Positions 1-6,786 of a DNA stretch of 14,564 nt are shown one piece after another. The notes under the pieces were generated by a model. That model was not told the DNA's origin. It worked only from the letters and a program-made list of their open reading frames with translations, and made no database searches. The DNA is from Candidatus Doudnabacteria bacterium (GTDB lineage: Bacteria; Patescibacteriota; Doudnabacteria; UBA920), in contig JAHFJK010000025.1 of NCBI GenBank assembly GCA_023245915.1, positions 1-14,564 of the forward strand, in the 5' to 3' direction. A program made the position numbers and the translations under genes. Every line of letters starts with the position of its first letter. Within the stretch, counting starts at the first letter, position 1.

Positions 1-331
1 GTTAAGAAATCGCCTGCCGGGACTGCGTTATCATAAAGTTAATAATATTATTTCTACCGCCGAACTCAAGTATCGGCCGCATAGTTGGTTAAAACCTTAC
101 CCGCTTTGTGGTTTTGCGGGTTTTAAGCCAAAAAAGAATAGCTTGGGGATTAGTTCCTGTAAACGGATTATACAGCAAATATTAAGGTTTGGGATAAAGC
201 AATGCCGGGACTTACCAAGAAACCAAGCCAATAAGCATTTAAGCGCTTAAAACCGTTCAAAATTTAAAAATCGCCGCTTAAGGTGTATCATTGTTGGATT
301 GGAAAATAGTCCGTCGCCTTATAATCATCTG
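1..331 (+). other. Unassigned left-edge region with a partial open frame
   Basis: No recognisable gene. One plus-strand frame is open from the left edge (base 2) to a TAA at 248-250, about 82 codons, rich in Lys, Arg and aromatic residues, but I recognise no family; it could be the tail of a gene beginning outside the window or chance. A minus-strand frame is also open over much of the same stretch, which argues for caution. A small hairpin (arms ACCCGC 99-104 and GCGGGT 116-121, followed by a few T) could be a weak terminator. XRE regulators of the type that follows often sit beside restriction-modification genes, so a methylase or nuclease to the left is possible but not shown. Confidence 0.2.
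294..325 (+). promoter_or_regulatory. Probable promoter of the XRE regulator
   Basis: A perfect -10 box TATAAT lies at 320-325. Upstream are only weak -35 candidates: TTGGAT at 294-299 (20-base spacer) or TTGGAA at 299-304 (15-base spacer). The predicted start of transcription is near 332, exactly where the palindrome at 332-349 begins, leaving a leader of about 17 bases. Confidence 0.5.
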
Positions 332-349
332 CCCTTTAATCTTAAAGGG
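332..349. promoter_or_regulatory. Perfect inverted repeat at the XRE start codon (candidate operator)
   Basis: CCCTTTAA (332-339), spacer TC, TTAAAGGG (342-349) is a perfect 8-base inverted repeat. Its last G is the first base of the GTG start codon, and it begins at the predicted transcription start. It could be the operator through which the XRE protein represses itself, or an RNA hairpin that hides the start codon. The function is inferred. Confidence 0.45.
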
Positions 350-570
350 TGAACAAAAGCAACGACATTTTTAAGAAATTCGGCAAACGTATTCAGCAAT
401 TGCGTTTGCAAAAAGGGATTAGTTCCCAAATGGCTTTGGCAAACAAGGCCAGGTTAGACCGGACTTATATAGGTGGTGTTGAGAGAGGCGACAGGAACAT
501 TGCTTTAAAGAATATAGAAAAGATAGCCAAGGCGTTAAATATAAGTTTGGATGAGTTGTTTAAATTTTAA
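349..570 (+). CDS. XRE-family helix-turn-helix regulator
   Basis: A 73-residue single-domain Cro/C1-type DNA-binding protein, usual size for stand-alone XRE regulators and restriction-modification controller proteins. The helix-turn-helix covers about residues 12-66. The stretch DRTYIGGVERGDRN (37-50) and the end IEKIAKALNISLDELF (56-71) are hallmarks of the family. GTG at 349 is chosen because an in-frame TAA lies at 343-345 and no other start precedes the domain. There is no spaced Shine-Dalgarno; GG directly abuts the GTG, so translation may depend on the short leader. Odd: homologues usually read GISQ-E-ALA at helix 2, whereas here it reads GISSQMALA, one extra residue and a lost Glu, and AG before LDRTY is AR. 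The gene may be drifting or have altered specificity. No partner gene is intact nearby. Confidence 0.85.
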   Translation: MNKSNDIFKKFGKRIQQLRLQKGISSQMALANKARLDRTYIGGVERGDRNIALKNIEKIAKALNISLDELFKF

Positions 571-586
571 ATAGCTGAGACTTAAC

Positions 587-631
587 AAAAAAACCGGTGA
601 TGTCCTGAAAAGAGGACCCACCGGTTTTTTT
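587..631 (+). terminator. Strong intrinsic terminator after the XRE gene
   Basis: A 13-base perfect stem (587-599 with 619-631) whose outer part is seven A paired to seven T, enclosing a second 5-base stem (GTCCT 602-606 with AGGAC 613-617). The T run 625-631 serves the plus strand and the A run 587-593 serves the minus strand, so it can act in both directions. Confidence 0.85.
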
Positions 632-651
632 GTCCTAAGCTGTCTTGTGAC

Positions 652-819
652 TTAGTAATCCAAGATTGTTTGGAGGTTGGCTGTTCCTATTCCATTGCAC
701 ATTATGGACACCGACCAATACTGGACGTATTCGGACTGGCCATCGGCTATTTTAGCGAGCCGGCATACCAACCCACTAAACCCATTCTCTGCCAAAAAGG
801 GCAGGCCTTCACCGCGACC
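652..819 (-). pseudogene. Possible decayed coding remnant, unknown family
   Basis: A minus-strand frame of 55 codons ends at TAA 654-652 and has protein-like composition (for example GLPFLAENGFSGLVCRLAKI). It has no start: an in-frame TAA lies immediately upstream. A neighbouring frame starting with ATG CGT CTT (about 838) runs into the same place one base out of phase, so one lost base would join them. The family is not recognised. A plus-strand frame at 677-910 (TTG start) covers the same bases, so which strand once coded, if either, is uncertain. Confidence 0.22.
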
Positions 820-868
820 TTATAATAAAGACGCATGTTTATGTTTGGAAGTTACAAAAAATCGACCC

Positions 869-1027
869 TTAGACCGGTTCTTTATGGGCTTGGTGATATT
901 GTTCAACTAACTCTCTCTGGTCTTGGTTAGCTTTGCGGGCGACGTCTTCCAAGACTCTCCCTAGTTCTTCCGGAGAGGCATTGTTAAATAGCGAGGAAAA
1001 ATCCTATTTTGATTTGTCAATAAACAT
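869..1027 (-). pseudogene. Small gene interrupted by an in-frame TAG, downstream of the PIN toxin
   Basis: Starting at ATG 1027-1025 the frame reads MFIDKSK, then TAG (1006-1004), then 44 further codons beginning DFSSLFNN and ending HKEPV before TAA 871-869. The second part (ASPEELGRVLEDVARKA, then QDQRELVEQY) looks like a charged amphipathic helix of a real protein. The start lies about 33 bases after the PIN-gene stop, so it could be the third gene of that operon. The likeliest reading is a 52-residue protein broken by one nonsense change. A restart after the stop would need a non-ATG codon. Family unknown. Confidence 0.4.
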
Positions 1028-1059
1028 TTTTTCAAGTTTGTTTTTCAAAATAAATTTTT

Positions 1060-1482
1060 TTATTTTTCTTGAGCATAAATTTTAAGCAATTTTTGAGGTT
1101 GGATAATCGGTATATTCTCAAACATTTTTACGCTAAGCAAACCTTTATCGCCAGTCACTAGATACTCCGCTTTGGCCGTTGCTGCCGCGGCTAAAATGTA
1201 ATCATCCGAGGCATGGGTAGCGAGCTTAGGAATTTTGTCAGGGTCTGGAAAGAATTGGCAGTGGGGTGTTAAATTTTTTATGATTTCTGCGGCGGTTAAG
1301 TTACTTCTTTGCAGGTATGATTGCAAGTGGTCATAACCCAAAACGTTTTTTAATTCCTGAAAAGTTGCAACCGTAAAACAAGGGGCTAATACCCCTGTTT
1401 TAATAAAAATTTCAAACACGCCAAGGCGTTGCTTAAACAGCAAGGCGGAAATGAGCACATTGGTATCAAGCACTACCCGCAT
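1060..1482 (-). CDS. PIN-domain ribonuclease toxin of a type II toxin-antitoxin pair
   Basis: A 140-residue single PIN domain, typical length for the PIN family of putative toxins (VapC-like). PIN toxins are metal-dependent RNases that cut specific RNAs when not held by the antitoxin. The acidic active-site residues are visible: D6 in VVLDTNVLIS at the N-terminus, E43 in TFQELKNVL, D93/D94 in HASDDYIL and D112 in VTGDKGLLS. The set is complete, so the enzyme is probably active. The start overlaps the end of the upstream antitoxin by 17 bases, implying translational coupling and one transcript. An interrupted small frame follows (869-1027). Confidence 0.88.
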   Translation of the reverse strand: MRVVLDTNVLISALLFKQRLGVFEIFIKTGVLAPCFTVATFQELKNVLGYDHLQSYLQRSNLTAAEIIKNLTPHCQFFPDPDKIPKLATHASDDYILAAAATAKAEYLVTGDKGLLSVKMFENIPIIQPQKLLKIYAQEK

Positions 1483-1717
1483 AGGTTTTTTGTTTTGCCC
1501 ATTTGACTGCTTCGTTGATCAGCCTTGTTGGCACCATTTTACCAAGTTTTTTCAACTTGGGTTCAATGGCTTCCAGGGAAGGAGCGGAGAGTGGCTTAAT
1601 ATAAACTCCGTACTGGTCAGATACGAAGACCACCTTGTCAGTGCCCCATTCTTTTTGAAGCCCTTTAGGTAAGGTAATTTTGCCGTTTTTTATTGTAGTT
1701 ACCACTTGCTGGGTCAT
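1466..1717 (-). CDS. AbrB/MazE-type antitoxin partner of the PIN toxin
   Basis: An 83-residue protein with an N-terminal swapped-hairpin (SpoVT-AbrB) DNA-binding domain at about residues 1-45: VTTIKNGKITLP at the start is the classic opening, followed by a strand ending VFVSDQYGVYIKP. The C-terminal part (about 50-83) would be the helix that wraps the toxin. In such pairs the antitoxin neutralises the PIN protein and, with it, represses the shared promoter. The antitoxin comes first and overlaps the toxin start by 17 bases. There is no clear Shine-Dalgarno. Specific family naming (VapB-like) is by domain and position only. Confidence 0.82.
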   Translation of the reverse strand: MTQQVVTTIKNGKITLPKGLQKEWGTDKVVFVSDQYGVYIKPLSAPSLEAIEPKLKKLGKMVPTRLINEAVKWAKQKTYAGSA

Positions 1718-1749
1718 AATCGTAATGTTAATTATTTTGGCACATTATA
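1716..1749 (-). promoter_or_regulatory. Probable promoter of the PIN/AbrB operon
   Basis: On the minus strand a perfect TATAAT lies at 1749-1744, giving a transcript start near 1737 and a leader of about 20 bases. No good -35 box is seen. Half-sites ATAAT (1716-1720) and ATTAT (1731-1735) form a loose inverted repeat over the start codon that could be the autorepression site; this last point is weak. Confidence 0.4.
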
Positions 1750-1834
1750 AGACTTTTAAAATTGATTTTGCTGCATCTTTATAATAGCCGGAATAAGGGA
1801 CTTGGTCAAATTAACAAACTAAATTTACGCCTCA

Positions 1835-2066
1835 TTAAAATCTAAGCTGCCCGTCTTTCCTTAAAGGTTTGGTAAAATTCTGATGGTAAATATCCGGCAA
1901 ATCACTACCGTAATCTTGCTCGTATTCAACCAGTTTTCGTGCATCTTCTTCAAATTCATTTTGCAGGCCGAGAGCCTGCACTACATCGCGGAACCTTAAC
2001 AAAATCAAGATTCCACTCAGAGTTGTGAATAGTTACGAGCCTTAAATTTCTACAAAACTTTTCAAA
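1835..2066 (-). pseudogene. Frameshifted gene remnant joined to the uvrA-tail copy
   Basis: Two minus-strand frames with protein-like composition follow one another. The first runs from the repeat boundary (FEKFCRNLRLVTIHNSEW, about 2066-2010) to a run ending DFVKVPR near 1990. One base out of phase, the second continues DVVQALGLQNEFEEDARKL, then YGSDLPDIYHQNFTKPLRK, to TAA 1837-1835. Adding one base near 1988-1990 joins them into VKVPRDVVQALGLQ. The second part is strongly acidic and helical with no stop. I do not recognise the family. No start codon is seen; upstream the frame enters the copied uvrA tail, so the 5' end was lost or replaced. Confidence 0.4.
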
Positions 2067-2171
2067 TACCCCGTACCACTCACTGCGTTCGGGTACGGGC
2101 AAGCTGCCCTACAATACTTTCTTAAGATACTGGCCTGTATAACTCGCTTTTACTTTGGCAATGTCTTCGGG
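2058..2171 (-). repeat. Truncated second copy of the uvrA 3' end
   Basis: These 114 bases match 3795-3909 with three differences: one missing G at about 2099 and two transitions. The copy holds the last 20 codons of uvrA (PEDIAKVKASYTGQ to the TAG) and the hairpin that follows it. The match stops sharply on both sides. The copied frame is open further upstream (AVLIPEDIAK), but no functional gene results. Confidence 0.92.
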
Positions 2172-2208
2172 GATAAGAACGGCAAAGGACGGGGTGTGTA
2201 ATAATGAT

Positions 2209-3630
2209 TTAAAAACCGATTTTAAAAGTTGGATTCTCCATTTGCGTCCAGTCAGCTCCTTCGCTGCCTCCTAAGTCTTTGCCGTTCTGGCCAACGGAAT
2301 ATAAGATTTGTTTTTGGGAATTATAATGCAACGTTTGTCGGTTATATGGGTCAGCAGGTAACTCCTGTAAGTAATTTGGGAATAGGTCGGACAGCTGGTT
2401 AGGCAACTTCCCATTTTGGGTTTTATAATTCTTTATCGCCAGCTCTGCCAAAACAACATTATTAAGCATATCTGCTCTGCAGTATACAGTTTTATAACCG
2501 CTTGATAAAAGAAATGTTATAAAAAATGTTTTGCCGACAGCGTTCTCAGTATACTTTGCTCTGGGCTGCAAGATTTGAGATTGAAGATAAAGGTTCTCAA
2601 TAAAACTGTCATTTGAACAATTATTTATACCTTTAATCCTGGCCCTGGTCAAGGTTGCATACAAATTTCTTGATTCATTTGGTTTATAATAAAAGCCGGG
2701 TTTATAAAGGTTGGTTAAAACTTTTTTTGTTTTTTCATCTTTAGCATCTGCCAGAGCTGAATCTAACGCTTCTTTCATTTGAGCCGGCAGATCACTAATT
2801 TGATATTGGTAATCAAACTTATACATATTCTGGTAGCCGGTTTTATTATTCGAAGCTATTTGCAATCTGCCAGCAATTCCCTCAAGAGTTGTAGTGGATA
2901 TTGTCGCATAGGGTAATATTTTTAAAATTGTTTGGGCACCCAAATTTAACATAGAAATCCCGACTAAACCGCCTACTGGCTCAGTATTTGAATTAACAAT
3001 TTTATGTCCTAGTTCACTAATATTTACAGCGGCTTCCAAAGCTTCATCAGTTTTTCCCTGATACGAAAAAGATAAGGCTCTAATGGCTTGTAGCCTCGAC
3101 AGTTGGCGCCAAGAATTCATTGCGATGAAAGCTGAATTTCTGTCTACAGCCGAAGGATCGGCAAAACTAGGGATCTGGAAAGATTTTTTTTGTGCCGCTG
3201 CGGAAAACAAATCAAGAGCTGGCTGATTTTTTGCCAAAATTTCATCAACTAGCTGCTGGTTCCATGGTTCGGGCGTTGGATTGCCGTAATACGTATAAGA
3301 TAAAGAAAACTGTGATGAAGGCCTGCCTTCCAAAGGCGGATCATAAACAGATTCCGCTTTAATCTCATTTAAATCAAAAAAACCATTTTCTGAGTCAGGT
3401 ACATCAACTTTAACCAGCTTTAAATCACTGTCATATTCAAGCTTTGAGTCACGGCTGCAACAAAGATTTAAAACTCCTGGAAGATTATACCAAGCCAGGG
3501 CAGCCAAAACACCCAAAAAAAACAAGACAATCAAAATTTTTTTCCACCATTTCATTTTGGCTTTAGGCTGAACGGCTGGAGGCAAAGGTATGGCGCTGAT
3601 TACTGGCTCATTTTGATTTTCATTTTCCAT
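2209..3630 (-). CDS. Membrane-anchored protein of unknown function with a GspG-like C-terminus
   Basis: 473 residues. A short cytoplasmic N-terminus (1-30, ending KMKWWKK) precedes one hydrophobic segment (about 31-48), so the rest probably faces outside. The middle (about 150-350) is mainly helical, with segments such as RLQAIRALSFSYQGKTDEAL that resemble TPR-like helical hairpins. The C-terminus (about 388-460) reads AIKNYKTQNGKLP, then LPADPY and YSVGQNGKDLGG; this pattern recurs in proteins related to the type II secretion pseudopilin GspG and in many uncharacterised envelope proteins. A role at the envelope is inferred; no enzyme motif is seen. It has its own extended -10 promoter and lies between the two copies of the uvrA tail, suggesting late insertion downstream of uvrA. 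Confidence 0.75.
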   Translation of the reverse strand: MENENQNEPVISAIPLPPAVQPKAKMKWWKKILIVLFFLGVLAALAWYNLPGVLNLCCSRDSKLEYDSDLKLVKVDVPDSENGFFDLNEIKAESVYDPPLEGRPSSQFSLSYTYYGNPTPEPWNQQLVDEILAKNQPALDLFSAAAQKKSFQIPSFADPSAVDRNSAFIAMNSWRQLSRLQAIRALSFSYQGKTDEALEAAVNISELGHKIVNSNTEPVGGLVGISMLNLGAQTILKILPYATISTTTLEGIAGRLQIASNNKTGYQNMYKFDYQYQISDLPAQMKEALDSALADAKDEKTKKVLTNLYKPGFYYKPNESRNLYATLTRARIKGINNCSNDSFIENLYLQSQILQPRAKYTENAVGKTFFITFLLSSGYKTVYCRADMLNNVVLAELAIKNYKTQNGKLPNQLSDLFPNYLQELPADPYNRQTLHYNSQKQILYSVGQNGKDLGGSEGADWTQMENPTFKIGF

Positions 3631-3665
3631 TTTTTTGTTTCTAGCTAATGCTAAAATTTACTTTT

Positions 3666-3674
3666 ATTATAACA
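3666..3674 (-). promoter_or_regulatory. Extended -10 promoter of the membrane-protein gene
   Basis: TGT-TATAAT on the minus strand (3674-3666), an extended -10 motif without a good -35. Transcription would start near 3659, giving a leader of about 29 bases before ATG 3630. There is no Shine-Dalgarno. Confidence 0.5.
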
Positions 3675-3686
3675 GATTTTATGCAT

Positions 3687-3720
3687 ATAAAAAAGCCCTC
3701 TACATTTTAGAGAGCTTTAG
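3687..3720 (-). terminator. Intrinsic terminator downstream of uvrA
   Basis: Arms AAAGCCCTCT (3692-3701) and AGAGAGCTTT (3709-3718) pair with one mismatch around a 7-base loop. On the minus strand they are followed by six T (3694-3689). It separates uvrA from the membrane-protein gene, whose promoter lies just beyond. Confidence 0.7.
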
Positions 3721-3730
3721 TATCGTGTTT

Positions 3731-3778
3731 CTGGATTCCGGATATCCCTCGGCTGCACTCGGGATTCCGGAATGACAT
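3731..3778. repeat. Dispersed palindromic repeat
   Basis: ATTCCGGATATCCC (3735-3748) pairs with GGGATTCCGGAAT (3761-3773) with one bulged base around a 12-base loop, ending in GGAATGACA. The arms and the GGAATGA end resemble the element at 9346-9445, so both may belong to one repeat class. Confidence 0.6.
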
Positions 3779-3794
3779 AGAAAGCTATAATACT

Positions 3795-3909
3795 CTTTTC
3801 AAATACCCCGTACCACTCACTGCGTTCGGGTACGGGGCAAGCTGCCCTACAATACTTTCTTAAGATACTGGCCTGTATAACTTGCTTTTACTTTAGCAAT
3901 GTCTTCGGG
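3795..3909 (-). repeat. Parent copy of the uvrA-tail repeat, with stop-proximal hairpin
   Basis: The 115-base source of the copy at 2058-2171. It covers the last codons of uvrA and the first 50 bases after it, including a perfect 9-base stem CCCCGTACC (3806-3814) / GGTACGGGG (3829-3837). In the other copy that stem has lost its outermost pair. The hairpin has no T run, so it is more likely a repeat element or an mRNA 3' stabiliser than a terminator. Confidence 0.85.
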
Positions 3910-6756
3910 CGTGCCAACTGCAACCACTTGTCCGCCTTTGTCTCCCCCTTCGGGGCCAAGGTCAATTATCCAGTCCGAAGTTTTGATCATATCCAAATTA
4001 TGCTCTATAACCACGACTGTGTTGCCTTTATCCACTAATTTATTCAGAACGCTAATCAGTCTTTTGGTGTCGGCAAAATGCAGGCCGGTGGTGGGTTCGT
4101 CGAGCAAATACAAAGTGCGGCCGGTGGAAGCGCGCGAAAGTTCTGTGGCAAGTTTTACTCTTTGCGCCTCGCCGCCGGACAAAGTTGTCGCGTTCTGGCC
4201 CAAGCGCATATAACCCAAACCCACCTGTGACAGTGTTTCCAGTTTTTTGTGAATCGCCGGTAAATTAGCAAAAAAGATTTTAGCTTCGTCTACCGTCATT
4301 TCCAAAATGTCAGAAATATTTTTGTCCTTATAATGAATTTCCAAAGCCTGCTGGTTGTAACGTTTGCCGTGGCATTCTTCGCAGGTAATGTAAACGTCGG
4401 GCAAAAAATTCATTTCCACTTTTATTACCCCATCGCCCGCGCACTTTTCACATCTGCCGCCTTTAACATTAAAAGAAAACCTGCCGGCCTGGTAACCGCG
4501 CATTTTGGATTCTTTGGTTTCCGAGAATAAATCTCGAATGGGCGTAAATAGTCCGGTGTAAGTGGCTGGATTTGACCGTGGAGTTCTACCGATCGGGCTT
4601 TGGTCAATATTAATTATTTTGTCGATGTGATCAATACCTAAAATTTTCTTATGTTTGCCCGGCTCTTCTTTGCTGTTGTAAAAATATTTGTACAAAGCCC
4701 GCGCCAAAATGTCATGAAAAAGCGTGGACTTGCCGCTGCCCGAAACACCCGTAACACAGACAAATTTTCCCAACGGGATTTCAACATCAATTTCCTTTAA
4801 ATTAAATTCCGCGGCGCCGAAAACTGAAAGCTTGCGGCCGTTGCCATGCCGTCTTTTTTTTGGGATCTCGATAAATTCCCTGCCCGCCAAATACTGGCCA
4901 GTTAAACTTTTAGCGTTTTTTTCAATTTGTTTAGGATTGCCTTCAGCAACCAATTCGCCGCCATGCTTACCCGCGCCCGGGCCAATATCCACCACCCAGT
5001 CAGCCTCGCGAATAGTTTCTTCATCGTGTTCAACGACGATGACGGTATTGCCCAAATCCCGCAAATCTTTTAAGGTTTGTAAAAGCCGGGCGTTGTCGCG
5101 CTGGTGCAGGCCAATGGAAGGTTCGTCTAATATATAGAGCACGCCGGTCAAACCGCTGCCGATTTGAGTGGCTAAACGGATACGTTGGGCTTCCCCACCG
5201 GATAAGGTGTCCGCAGCTCTATCTAGCGATAAATAAGACAGTCCCACATTTAATAAGAAAGACAGTCGCGCGTTAATTTCTTTCAAAACTTGTTTAGCAA
5301 TGGTAGCGTCTTTTTGATTCAAATTTTTACCTAAGTTTTTATAAAATTCCGCGGCAACTTCTATGTTAGATGCCGAAACCTCTACAATATTTTTCCCGCC
5401 GACTTTGACGCCCAAAACTTCGGCCTTCAGTCTTTGGCCAAGGCAACTCGGACACTGGCGAATCCGCATATAATTTTCTATTTCACCGCGCATATATTCG
5501 CTGTCGGTTTCATTGTAACGCCGCTCTAAATTAGTAATTACGCCTTCAAAGGCAGTCATCATTTCATAACTACCTTCAGAAGATGCAAACTCGCCGGATA
5601 CCTTAACCTTTTTGTCGCCCGTGCCGTATAAAATTATGTCGATAAATTTTTTGGGCAAATCTTTTACCGCGGTATGAAGGGAAAAGCCGTATTCTTTGGC
5701 CACGGCTTGTAAAATCCGGCTATACCAGGATAAGCGTGATGTAGTTTTGCTCCAGGGACGGATAGCGCCTTCGGCTAAAGTCAAACGCTGATTCGGCATG
5801 ACTAAATCCGGTTCAACTGTTAATTTTGTTCCCAAACCTTTACATTCAGGGCACGCGCCGTGAGGACTGTTAAAAGAAAAATCCCGCGGGTCTAATTCCG
5901 AAAGTTGTATATGCCCGTCCGGACAGGCGAATTTTTGCGAAAGCACGATCTCTTGAGATCGTACATTATTACTCTCTCCCTTTGGGAGAGAGTGCCCCGA
6001 GCGTAGCGAGGGGGAGAGAGGGTTTTTTGATTCTTCAATCTTCATCGCCATTGCAATCCCATCCCCCAAATCCAAAGCCTTCTCCAAGCTCTCCGACAGC
6101 CTCCCCTTTTCCGCAGGATCAATGGTTAACCTGTCGACCACCACGTCTATAAAATGTTTCTTTTGCTTGTCGAGCTTTAAATTCTGCGCTTCGTTTAAGT
6201 CCATAACCGTGCCGTCCACGCGCACGCGCGCAAAACCCGCCTTTTTAATTTGTTCAAAAATGACCCGATGCTCGCCTTTTTGGTCTTTAATAAATGGGGC
6301 AAGTAAAATAATTTTCGTGCCTTGCGGTAAAGTTAATAATTGAGTAACCATAGCCGCAATAGTTTGACCAGCAATTTTCTTGCCGCAAACCGGACAATGC
6401 GGTACACCAATTCTTGCCCACAGAAGTCTCATGTAATCATAAATTTCAGTCACCGTGCCCACGGTGGAACGAGGATTATGAGAAGCAGATTTTTGGTCAA
6501 TGGATATTGCTGGAGAAAGCCCCTCAATTTTGTCTACATCGGGTTTATCCATTAGTCCGATAAATTGTCGGGCGTAAGCGGAAAGCGATTCAACATACCG
6601 CCTCTGCCCTTCGGCGTAAATGGTATCAAACGCCAAAGACGACTTGCCGCTCCCGGACAAGCCAGTCATAACAATCAGCTTGTTTCTGGGCAAATCTACG
6701 TCAACGTCTTTTAAATTGTGTTGCCTGGCACCCCTAATTGAAATCTTGTCTTGCAT
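3847..6756 (-). CDS. uvrA: UvrABC excinuclease subunit A
   Basis: The damage-recognition ATPase of nucleotide excision repair. It dimerises, scans DNA, loads UvrB on lesions and leaves. 969 residues against about 940 usual. Two ABC ATPase modules are complete: Walker A TGLSGSGKSS (31-40) and TGVSGSGKST (669-678), signatures LSGGEAQRIRLA (518-529) and LSGGEAQRVKLA (859-870), Walker B ILDEPS and LLDEPT. Zinc ligands are C278/H282 with C302/C305 (CPDGH form, also seen in actinobacterial UvrA) and C769/C772 with C792/C795. The excess length comes from about 22 residues (244-266) encoded by a palindromic repeat in the variable linker before the first zinc module. The start ATG 6756 gives the standard MQDKISIRGARQHNLK opening. 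There is no Shine-Dalgarno and no clear promoter was found. Confidence 0.98.
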   Translation of the reverse strand: MQDKISIRGARQHNLKDVDVDLPRNKLIVMTGLSGSGKSSLAFDTIYAEGQRRYVESLSAYARQFIGLMDKPDVDKIEGLSPAISIDQKSASHNPRSTVGTVTEIYDYMRLLWARIGVPHCPVCGKKIAGQTIAAMVTQLLTLPQGTKIILLAPFIKDQKGEHRVIFEQIKKAGFARVRVDGTVMDLNEAQNLKLDKQKKHFIDVVVDRLTIDPAEKGRLSESLEKALDLGDGIAMAMKIEESKNPLSPSLRSGHSLPKGESNNVRSQEIVLSQKFACPDGHIQLSELDPRDFSFNSPHGACPECKGLGTKLTVEPDLVMPNQRLTLAEGAIRPWSKTTSRLSWYSRILQAVAKEYGFSLHTAVKDLPKKFIDIILYGTGDKKVKVSGEFASSEGSYEMMTAFEGVITNLERRYNETDSEYMRGEIENYMRIRQCPSCLGQRLKAEVLGVKVGGKNIVEVSASNIEVAAEFYKNLGKNLNQKDATIAKQVLKEINARLSFLLNVGLSYLSLDRAADTLSGGEAQRIRLATQIGSGLTGVLYILDEPSIGLHQRDNARLLQTLKDLRDLGNTVIVVEHDEETIREADWVVDIGPGAGKHGGELVAEGNPKQIEKNAKSLTGQYLAGREFIEIPKKRRHGNGRKLSVFGAAEFNLKEIDVEIPLGKFVCVTGVSGSGKSTLFHDILARALYKYFYNSKEEPGKHKKILGIDHIDKIINIDQSPIGRTPRSNPATYTGLFTPIRDLFSETKESKMRGYQAGRFSFNVKGGRCEKCAGDGVIKVEMNFLPDVYITCEECHGKRYNQQALEIHYKDKNISDILEMTVDEAKIFFANLPAIHKKLETLSQVGLGYMRLGQNATTLSGGEAQRVKLATELSRASTGRTLYLLDEPTTGLHFADTKRLISVLNKLVDKGNTVVVIEHNLDMIKTSDWIIDLGPEGGDKGGQVVAVGTPEDIAKVKASYTGQYLKKVL
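5945..6022. repeat. Palindromic repeat inserted in frame in uvrA
   Basis: Three parts lie side by side: ACGATCTC-TT-GAGATCGT (5945-5962), ACTCTCTCCC-TTT-GGGAGAGAGT (5971-5993, perfect 10-base arms), and a tail with CCCCGAGCGTAGCGAGGGG (5995-6013). The pattern of CTCTCTCCC arms beside a CTCGCTACGCTCGG core is the kind found between genes in many bacteria. Here it is translated as KNPLSPSLRSGHSLPKGES (residues 244-262) without breaking the uvrA frame. Confidence 0.8.
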
Positions 6757-6786
6757 ATATACCGCTAATTAATCGCAGATATAGGT

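Noticed and set aside
677..910. Plus-strand 77-codon frame with TTG start
   Set aside because: No family, no promoter, and it follows a strong terminator. Its start is preceded by TGGAGG directly abutting the TTG, which is too close to act as a Shine-Dalgarno. The opposite strand looks slightly more protein-like.
3899..5137. Long plus-strand frames opposite uvrA (3899-4213, 4724-5137 and others)
   Set aside because: They are antisense to strongly conserved UvrA motifs and have no supporting start signal or recognisable protein.
5830..5930. Apparent loss of a zinc-binding Cys in UvrA (CPDGH instead of CPxC)
   Set aside because: The CPxGH form with His as ligand is known from actinobacterial UvrA, so it is not a defect.
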